A DNA stretch of 64,000 nucleotides from Salinibacillus xinjiangensis (GTDB lineage: Bacteria; Bacillota; Bacilli; Bacillales; Alkalibacillaceae). The notes below the pieces were generated by a model, which ran no database searches, was not told the origin of the DNA, and saw only the letters and a program-made list of their open reading frames with translations. Where the stretch lies: NCBI RefSeq assembly GCF_009649735.1, contig NZ_WJNH01000002.1, positions 372,001 through 436,000 of the forward strand, written 5' to 3'. The position numbers and the translations under genes were made by a program. This document shows positions 58,993-64,000 of the stretch, piece after piece (position 1 is the stretch's first letter; every line of letters starts with the position of its first letter).

Positions 58993-60729
58993 ATGAGCGG
59001 TATTTGGTTAGCCATATTTGGTGGTATTATTTTCGTTATAGGTTATCGTTTCTATTCAAAGTATTTAGCCGAAAAAATCTTTCAGCTAGACCCCAATTAT
59101 GTGACTCCAGCTAATCGTTATAACGATGGAGTTGATTTTGTTCCAACGAATAAATTTGTCTTGTGGGGTCATCATTTTACGTCAGTTGCAGGGGCAGCTC
59201 CTATTCTTGGACCAGCCATTGCAGTTTATTGGGGATGGTTACCTGCTATCTTATGGGTCGTATTAGGTACTATTTTTGCAGCAGGTGTACATGATTTTGG
59301 AACCATTGTTCTTTCTGTCCGAAATAAGGGACAATCTGTTGGTACGCTTGCGAATAAGTTAATTGGTCAAAGAGCGAAAATCTTGTTCTTATTTATTATC
59401 CTAATTTTAGTTTTAATGGTAAACGCTGTTTTTGCATGGGTGATTGCAAACTTATTCATATCCAACCCTGCAAGTGTATTATCAGTCTTTATTCAGATTC
59501 CGCTCGCTATCTGGATCGGATACAGAGTTTATAAGCGACAAGGTAGTATGCTTATTCCTTCGCTTGTTGCTCTTGCTGTGATGTATCTTGCCGCAATAGT
59601 TGCAAGCTATGTTCCAGCCCTACAAATTAATTTAGTTGAATATTTTGGTGGTGAAGGTGCCACTACTCTATTTGGCATGAATGCAACATCTATGGCATTT
59701 TTCGTTTGGATTATCATTTTGATGGTTTATGTTTATATTGCTTCAACTCTTCCAGTCTGGAAGCTATTACAGCCAAGGGATTACATTAACTCTCATCAAC
59801 TCGTAGTAGGTTTATCTATACTATATCTTGGTTTACTATTTACGAGCCCAGAAGTTACTGCACCTACTACAAATCCTGGAGCAGACACCTCTTGGTTCCC
59901 ATTACTCTTTATTACCATTGCATGTGGTGCGATTTCCGGCTTCCATGGTCTTGTTTCATCCGGAACGACATCCAAGCAATTAAATAAAGAAACTGATGCA
60001 CGGTTTGTAGGGTATTTAGGAGCAGTTGGTGAAGGTGCACTTGCCCTGATTTCCATTATTGCTGTTGTTACGTTCTTCCCTACATTAAGCGATTTCACTG
60101 CTACTTATAGCAGTTTTCAGGATGCTAGTGCTACTGGTTTAGGTAACTTTGTCTCAGGTGCTGCACAGCTAGCGACTGGTATTGGTATTCCAGCTTCGGT
60201 AGCATCGACAATTGTTTCGGTTATTGTGGTGAGCTTTGCCGCCACAACACTCGATTCATCCGTTCGACTAATGCGCTATATTATTTCTGAACTAGGTGAA
60301 GAATACAAAATACGTCCATTGACAAAAATGCACGTTGCAACTACTGTTGCTGTAGTTTCAAGTGCCGCATTAACGCTAATTCCAGAAGGGCCTAAAGGAT
60401 TTGGTTCAGGTGGTTATCTACTATGGCCACTATTTGGCACGTCCAATCAGCTACTCGCTGGTATCAGTTTATTACTCATAGCGATTTGGCTGAAGCGACA
60501 AGGACGAAACTATCTACCAGCCGTCATCCCAATGGTCTTTCTGATGTTTATGACGCTATGGGCTATGGCAGATCAAGTTATCTTTGAGTGGTCAGGAATG
60601 GGCGATGCAGATGCAAATATGTTATTATTCGTCTTCGGTGCCATTATTCTAGTGTTCGCTCTCTGGATTATACTTACAGCTATATCAGTCTTAGGGAAAA
60701 AAGACGATCAAAATATTTCTAATGAATGA
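58993..60729 (+). CDS. cstA: Carbon starvation protein CstA
   Basis: This 578-residue protein has about 16 membrane helices and typical CstA motifs: N-K-F-V-L-W-G-H-H-F-T-S-V-A-G-A-A-P near residue 53, H-D-F-G near 99 and S-G-T-T-S-K-Q-L near 318. CstA proteins import peptides or pyruvate when carbon is short. GGAGGG is before the ATG and a probable cre site is upstream. The next genes, a CC-star protein and an ArsA-type ATPase, are on the same strand and form a recurring partner set, although a terminator lies after cstA. Confidence 0.95.
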   Translation: MSGIWLAIFGGIIFVIGYRFYSKYLAEKIFQLDPNYVTPANRYNDGVDFVPTNKFVLWGHHFTSVAGAAPILGPAIAVYWGWLPAILWVVLGTIFAAGVHDFGTIVLSVRNKGQSVGTLANKLIGQRAKILFLFIILILVLMVNAVFAWVIANLFISNPASVLSVFIQIPLAIWIGYRVYKRQGSMLIPSLVALAVMYLAAIVASYVPALQINLVEYFGGEGATTLFGMNATSMAFFVWIIILMVYVYIASTLPVWKLLQPRDYINSHQLVVGLSILYLGLLFTSPEVTAPTTNPGADTSWFPLLFITIACGAISGFHGLVSSGTTSKQLNKETDARFVGYLGAVGEGALALISIIAVVTFFPTLSDFTATYSSFQDASATGLGNFVSGAAQLATGIGIPASVASTIVSVIVVSFAATTLDSSVRLMRYIISELGEEYKIRPLTKMHVATTVAVVSSAALTLIPEGPKGFGSGGYLLWPLFGTSNQLLAGISLLLIAIWLKRQGRNYLPAVIPMVFLMFMTLWAMADQVIFEWSGMGDADANMLLFVFGAIILVFALWIILTAISVLGKKDDQNISNE

Positions 60730-60738
60730 TGTTATTAA

Positions 60739-60775
60739 GGAGCCGTACAAAAATGTTGTACGGCTTTTCTTTTTG
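60739..60775 (+). terminator. Terminator after cstA
   Basis: AGCCGTACA (60741-60749) and TGTACGGCT (60757-60765) form a 9-bp stem followed by T-rich sequence. Confidence 0.85.
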
Positions 60776-60819
60776 ATATGATATGCTAGATTCAAAGATT
60801 TCTGAAAGGAGTTTTAATT

Positions 60820-61074
60820 TTGAAATCATTGAAAAGAATTTTTGAGCTTTATGATGAAATTCTTAGTCTCCCCCACAAGCAGGAAGTAGCAAGAGAGCTA
60901 CGTGATGAAGATGATTTGTTTCTACTACTGATTTATTCCGATATGTTAGGAATTCCAAATCCAGCATTTTACTATACGCTTGAACTTTATCCATACATTA
61001 TCGAAAAATTCCACGATTGGCATTTGCGGATGGGAATGGAAAAATCCCCACTCGAAGGAATCAGGTGTTGCTAA
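60820..61074 (+). CDS. Cory-CC-star protein
   Basis: This 84-residue protein starts at TTG 60820 with GGAG at 8-nt spacing. It reads F-E-L-Y-D-E-I-L, then D-E-D-D-L-F-L-L-L-I-Y-S-D-M-L-G-I-P-N-P, then W-H-L-R-M-G-M-E-K-S-P-L-E-G-I, and ends exactly in Cys-Cys-stop. This terminal CC is the mark of the small family I know as cory-CC-star. Role unknown; neighbouring ArsA ATPase and CstA suggest a module, with the Cys pair perhaps binding a metal or a partner. Confidence 0.8.
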   Translation: MKSLKRIFELYDEILSLPHKQEVARELRDEDDLFLLLIYSDMLGIPNPAFYYTLELYPYIIEKFHDWHLRMGMEKSPLEGIRCC

Positions 61075-61099
61075 TTGAATTAAGATGGGAGGAAAAGCC

Positions 61100-62056
61100 A
61101 TGAATCACTTAAATGATAAGCAAATTATTTTTGTTGGAGGTAAAGGTGGAGTAGGAAAGTCAACCTCCTCTGCCGCTCTCGCCCTAGCCTTTTCACGAGC
61201 AGGACAAAAAACATTAATTGTTTCTACTGACCCTGCACATAACTTAGGTGATATTTTTCATACCAAGATTGGTCATCAACAAAAGAAGCTTGCGGATCAG
61301 TTATGGGGAATTGAAATTAACCCGGAGCACGAATCAAAACGATATATTGAATCAGTAAAAGATAACTTAAAAGGTTTAGTGAAATCTAGGATGGTGGAGG
61401 AAGTTCACCGACAAATTGATATGGCAAGTGCTTCCCCAGGTGCAGATGAAGCGGCTTTGTTTGATCGAATTGTATCAATTATTTTAGATGAATCGGAAAA
61501 CTTTGATAAAATAATCTTTGATACTGCGCCTACTGGACACACCATTCGTCTATTAACCCTGCCTGAATTGATGAGTGTGTGGATTGATGGCATGATTGAA
61601 CGAAGGAAAAAAATCAATGATAATTATACACAGCTACTTAACGATGGAGAACCTATCGAGGATCCGATTTATGAGGTCTTGCAAAAACGCAAGCAAAAAT
61701 TCACTTCTGTGCGCGAGATTATACTGGATGGATCTCGAACAGGATTTACCTTTGTGTTAATTCCTGAGCGTCTACCAATCATGGAAACAGCAGGTGCTGT
61801 TAAACAGCTGGATAAGTACCATTTACATATTAAAACTCTTATTGTTAATAAGGTGCTGCCAGCCCATGCGGATGGCGAATTTCTTCAAAAAAGGCGTACA
61901 CAGGAGCAGGATTACCTTCAGCAAATTGAGAGAACCTTTCCAAAACAAGCGCTAATCCATGTCCCCTTATTTGAGGAAGACGTTTCTAATATGGAAAAAC
62001 TATCTATTTTTGCTGATCAACTTTGGCAAGAACTAAGGGAGGAAACAAAAGTATGA
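61100..62056 (+). CDS. ArsA/GET3-family ATPase
   Basis: This 318-residue protein has the deviant Walker A G-G-K-G-G-V-G-K-S-T near residue 13, switch I S-T-D-P-A-H-N-L-G-D, and switch II F-D-T-A-P-T-G-H-T-I-R. It is a single ATPase module, unlike the double ArsA of Gram-negatives. No arsenite efflux gene is nearby, so arsenic resistance is unlikely. Start ATG 61100 has GGGAGG at 7 nt. It follows the CC-star gene by 25 bp and overlaps the next gene by 4 nt (ATGA), so these three are one operon. Confidence 0.9.
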   Translation: MNHLNDKQIIFVGGKGGVGKSTSSAALALAFSRAGQKTLIVSTDPAHNLGDIFHTKIGHQQKKLADQLWGIEINPEHESKRYIESVKDNLKGLVKSRMVEEVHRQIDMASASPGADEAALFDRIVSIILDESENFDKIIFDTAPTGHTIRLLTLPELMSVWIDGMIERRKKINDNYTQLLNDGEPIEDPIYEVLQKRKQKFTSVREIILDGSRTGFTFVLIPERLPIMETAGAVKQLDKYHLHIKTLIVNKVLPAHADGEFLQKRRTQEQDYLQQIERTFPKQALIHVPLFEEDVSNMEKLSIFADQLWQELREETKV

Positions 62057-63048
62057 AAGCAATTGTACATAAGGAAAAAGCAGGACTTCAAGGCTTGGCA
62101 TTACAAGAGATGGAGGAACCAAAAGTATCTGCACAGCAGGTAAAAATAAAAATGAAGACCGGTGGAATGAATCGCCGCGATTTAATTGTGACACAAAAAC
62201 ACGGAACAGAGCTTCCCCCACTTATTATGGGATCAGACGGTGCAGGGATCATTGAAGAAGTTGGTGAGGATGTGAATGGTCTCTCTGTTGGTGACGAAGT
62301 CGTAATTAACCCTGGTTTAGGCTGGAAGGAAAACAGTGACGCCCCCCCTGAAGGCTTTGAAATTATGTGTAATCCTGATCACGGAACCTTTGCAGAATAT
62401 GTGGTCATTTCTGCTGAAAACGTAGAAAAAAAGCCTAAACATTTATCTTGGAATGAAGCTGGAGTTCTCTCACTCGCGGCCCTTACTGGTTATCGAGCGT
62501 TATTTACAAGAGGGCAATTGAAAAAGGGCGATACCGTCATGCTCCCTGGTATTGGCAGTGGAGTACTAACCTTCGTGATGTTATTTGCTAAAGCTGTCGG
62601 TGCACGGGTGATTGTTACCTCTAGAAGTGAGGAAAAACGTCAAAAGGCCTTGGAGTTAGGGGCAGACGTGGTTATCCCTACACAGTCGGATTGGAATCAG
62701 GAATTGAAAAATGAAAAAGTCGATTTGCTCATTGAAACTATTGGTCGTGCAACCATGAACAAATCTCTCCATATCATTCGTAGAGGTGGCACCATTGTAA
62801 CATTCGGGGCCACAACAGAGGATGAGATTGAGATGGATATCCGTCAATTCTTCTATGGCCAATTTAACTTATTAGGTTCAACAATGGGAAGTCATGAAGA
62901 ATATAAGGAAATGCTCGGCTTTATCGAAACACACAATATTAAACCAGTTGTGGACCGAGTGTTTAAGCTTTCTGAGTACGATGAAGCTTTCCCTTACCTC
63001 CGTGACTCTAAAAATTTTGGTAAGATTGCTATTGAAATTGTTGAATAA
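62053..63048 (+). CDS. MDR-family NADPH oxidoreductase (zinc-binding dehydrogenase type)
   Basis: This 331-residue protein is an MDR enzyme: N-R-R-D-L-I-V near residue 42, G-S-D-G-A-G-I-I-E-E-V-G near 63, and the Rossmann part with P-G-I-G-S-G-V-L-T, near residue 164. C-N-P-D-H-G-T-F-A-E-Y takes the place of the structural region. It resembles B. subtilis YogA. Such enzymes reduce quinones or enones. The ATG at 62053 overlaps the arsA stop (ATGA); GGGAGG is 9 nt upstream. A link to the ATPase is suggested only by the operon. Confidence 0.87.
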   Translation: MKAIVHKEKAGLQGLALQEMEEPKVSAQQVKIKMKTGGMNRRDLIVTQKHGTELPPLIMGSDGAGIIEEVGEDVNGLSVGDEVVINPGLGWKENSDAPPEGFEIMCNPDHGTFAEYVVISAENVEKKPKHLSWNEAGVLSLAALTGYRALFTRGQLKKGDTVMLPGIGSGVLTFVMLFAKAVGARVIVTSRSEEKRQKALELGADVVIPTQSDWNQELKNEKVDLLIETIGRATMNKSLHIIRRGGTIVTFGATTEDEIEMDIRQFFYGQFNLLGSTMGSHEEYKEMLGFIETHNIKPVVDRVFKLSEYDEAFPYLRDSKNFGKIAIEIVE

Positions 63049-63055
63049 TACCAAG

Positions 63056-63087
63056 AACTGTAAGCTCTCAAAGGCCTACAGTTTTTA
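63056..63087 (+). terminator. Terminator after the MDR gene
   Basis: AACTGTA and TACAGTT pair, with an inner AGG / CCT-like contact, followed by T run. Confidence 0.7.
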
Positions 63088-63165
63088 TTTTCCCCTTTTT
63101 CTTACATAAAACATTACAAGTTATAAAAAATAAGTAAACAAAACTTTTTTTAGGGGGAGTGTAGC

Positions 63166-64000
63166 TTGGAAACAAATCACAACACGAGACTTACCGCTTC
63201 CGAAATTTCAAATCTTTGGACACAATATATGTTTGATTCCATGAATCTTTGTTTTTTTAACTATGCATTAGAACATTTAGAGGATGACGACATTCGCTCA
63301 GTATATGATAAAGCGTCCACTTTATCTGAACAACATCTAGTCGAATCGGGAAGGTTTTTAGAGCAGGAGAAATTTCCTATCCCCAAGGGTTTCACCGAAG
63401 AAGATGTTAAAAAGCAAGCGGACCGTCTTTTTCAAGATCCGTTTTATCTAAACTACCTATATATTATGTCCTTACATGGCTTAACAGCATACGGTTTATC
63501 GGTGGGCAACTCCATTCGAGAAGATCTACGTAATTACTTTATAAAATGCAATCAAGAGGCACTTAATCTCTATAATGAAGTTATAGCTGCCATGCTTACA
63601 AAAGGTATATATACTCGACCACCTGTATTAAATCCATCAGGAAAAGTCTCCTTTGTTCAAGATCAAGGTTTTTTAGCAGGTTGGTTCGGTGACAGACGTC
63701 CACTAACCGCTCTAGAAATTGGGAATATTACTTTTAATATGAATAAAATGAACTTGCATATAGCCTTAAAGGTAGGGTTTGGACAAGTAGCGTCTAGTAA
63801 AGAGGTACGCCAAATCTGTGAGCGCGGCATTCGCATCACCTCAAAACATACCGAGATCTTTCGGGGCATATTTCGGGAAGAGAAGTTAAATTCGCCAATG
63901 TCCTGGCAATCTCATGTGACCAATACAACCGAATCCATATTCTCTGATAAATACATTATGTATCAACTTCATTTATCCACTCAGGCTGCAATTGCTTTTT
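63166..64000 (+). CDS. DUF3231 family protein (cut by right edge)
   Basis: A TTG at 63166 with GGGGGAG at 6-nt spacing opens a frame of 278 residues up to the edge. It reads L-T-A-S-E-I-S-N-L-W-T-Q-Y, later F-L-E-Q-E-K-F-P-I-P-K-G-F-T, and G-W-F-G-D-R-R-P-L-T-A-L-E-I near residue 172, where a second half like the first appears to begin. That is the two-repeat, helical, ferritin-like layout of DUF3231 in spore formers. Function unknown. The missing end may add about 50-60 residues. Confidence 0.82.
   Translation, partial: METNHNTRLTASEISNLWTQYMFDSMNLCFFNYALEHLEDDDIRSVYDKASTLSEQHLVESGRFLEQEKFPIPKGFTEEDVKKQADRLFQDPFYLNYLYIMSLHGLTAYGLSVGNSIREDLRNYFIKCNQEALNLYNEVIAAMLTKGIYTRPPVLNPSGKVSFVQDQGFLAGWFGDRRPLTALEIGNITFNMNKMNLHIALKVGFGQVASSKEVRQICERGIRITSKHTEIFRGIFREEKLNSPMSWQSHVTNTTESIFSDKYIMYQLHLSTQAAIAF

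Overview
The window is a low-GC chromosomal segment of an endospore-forming Bacillaceae. Spore markers are a CotY/CotZ coat protein, Spo0M, a YjcZ-type peptide and a SASP-like Asn-rich protein. The start codons and strong AGGAGG ribosome sites also fit. A BCCT osmolyte carrier, a CPA1 Na+/H+ antiporter and interspersed repeats point to a salt-tolerant relative of Oceanobacillus/Virgibacillus/Ornithinibacillus. The genus is an inference. No rRNA, tRNA, prophage, IS element or CRISPR array is visible.

Layout. 0-2 kb: divergent ligD (cut by the left edge) and ku, the bacterial NHEJ pair. 2-9.5 kb: lipoprotein, nitroreductase, a Bacillaceae interspersed repeat, SurA-like protein, Na+/H+ antiporter, BCCT carrier, P1 peptidase and a decayed SCO1 gene. 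9.7-12.3 kb: CotZ-type coat protein, an Arg/Cys-rich peptide and an IT-type permease. 12.3-23 kb: first phased repeat array, LysM/G5/M23 hydrolase, metY behind a SAM riboswitch, YteA, CHY zinc finger, M28 peptidase, class D sortase, spo0M preceded by a 45-residue zinc-ribbon gene, CDGSH protein and SulP transporter. 23-33.6 kb: SIMPL protein, ZIP transporter, msrA, second phased array, Mn-catalase, Fur-controlled siderophore uptake, patatin, ECF sigma factor and third phased array. 33.6-44 kb: molybdenum-cofactor genes in two blocks (moeA; moaB; mobA-mobB-moaE-moaD-moaC) around the remains of a deleted narGHJI operon, with an aldehyde dehydrogenase and an RND pump. 44-58 kb: RidA, MBL hydrolase, M23 protein, AbrB-like regulator, YyaL-like protein, a WxL/WxL-interacting pair behind a c-di-GMP riboswitch, a tyrosine recombinase without its catalytic residues, a PAS-GGDEF-EAL protein and a purine permease behind a guanine riboswitch. 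59-64 kb: cstA, a cory-CC-star protein, an ArsA-type ATPase, an MDR oxidoreductase, and a DUF3231 protein cut by the right edge.

Most unusual: (1) a dispersed non-coding repeat in three places, made of GCTGAA/GCTAAA boxes every 21 nt and organised in a 183-bp unit whose spacing order 19-21-21-21-21-17-21-21-21 is the same in two distant arrays; (2) a nitrate-reductase deletion scar flanked by a full Moco pathway, with two gapless related promoter regions in front of the two Moco blocks; (3) the dead recombinase beside a c-di-GMP-controlled surface operon; (4) the CstA / CC-star / ArsA gene set, a poorly understood module. All calls come from reading the sequence; no database search was run.
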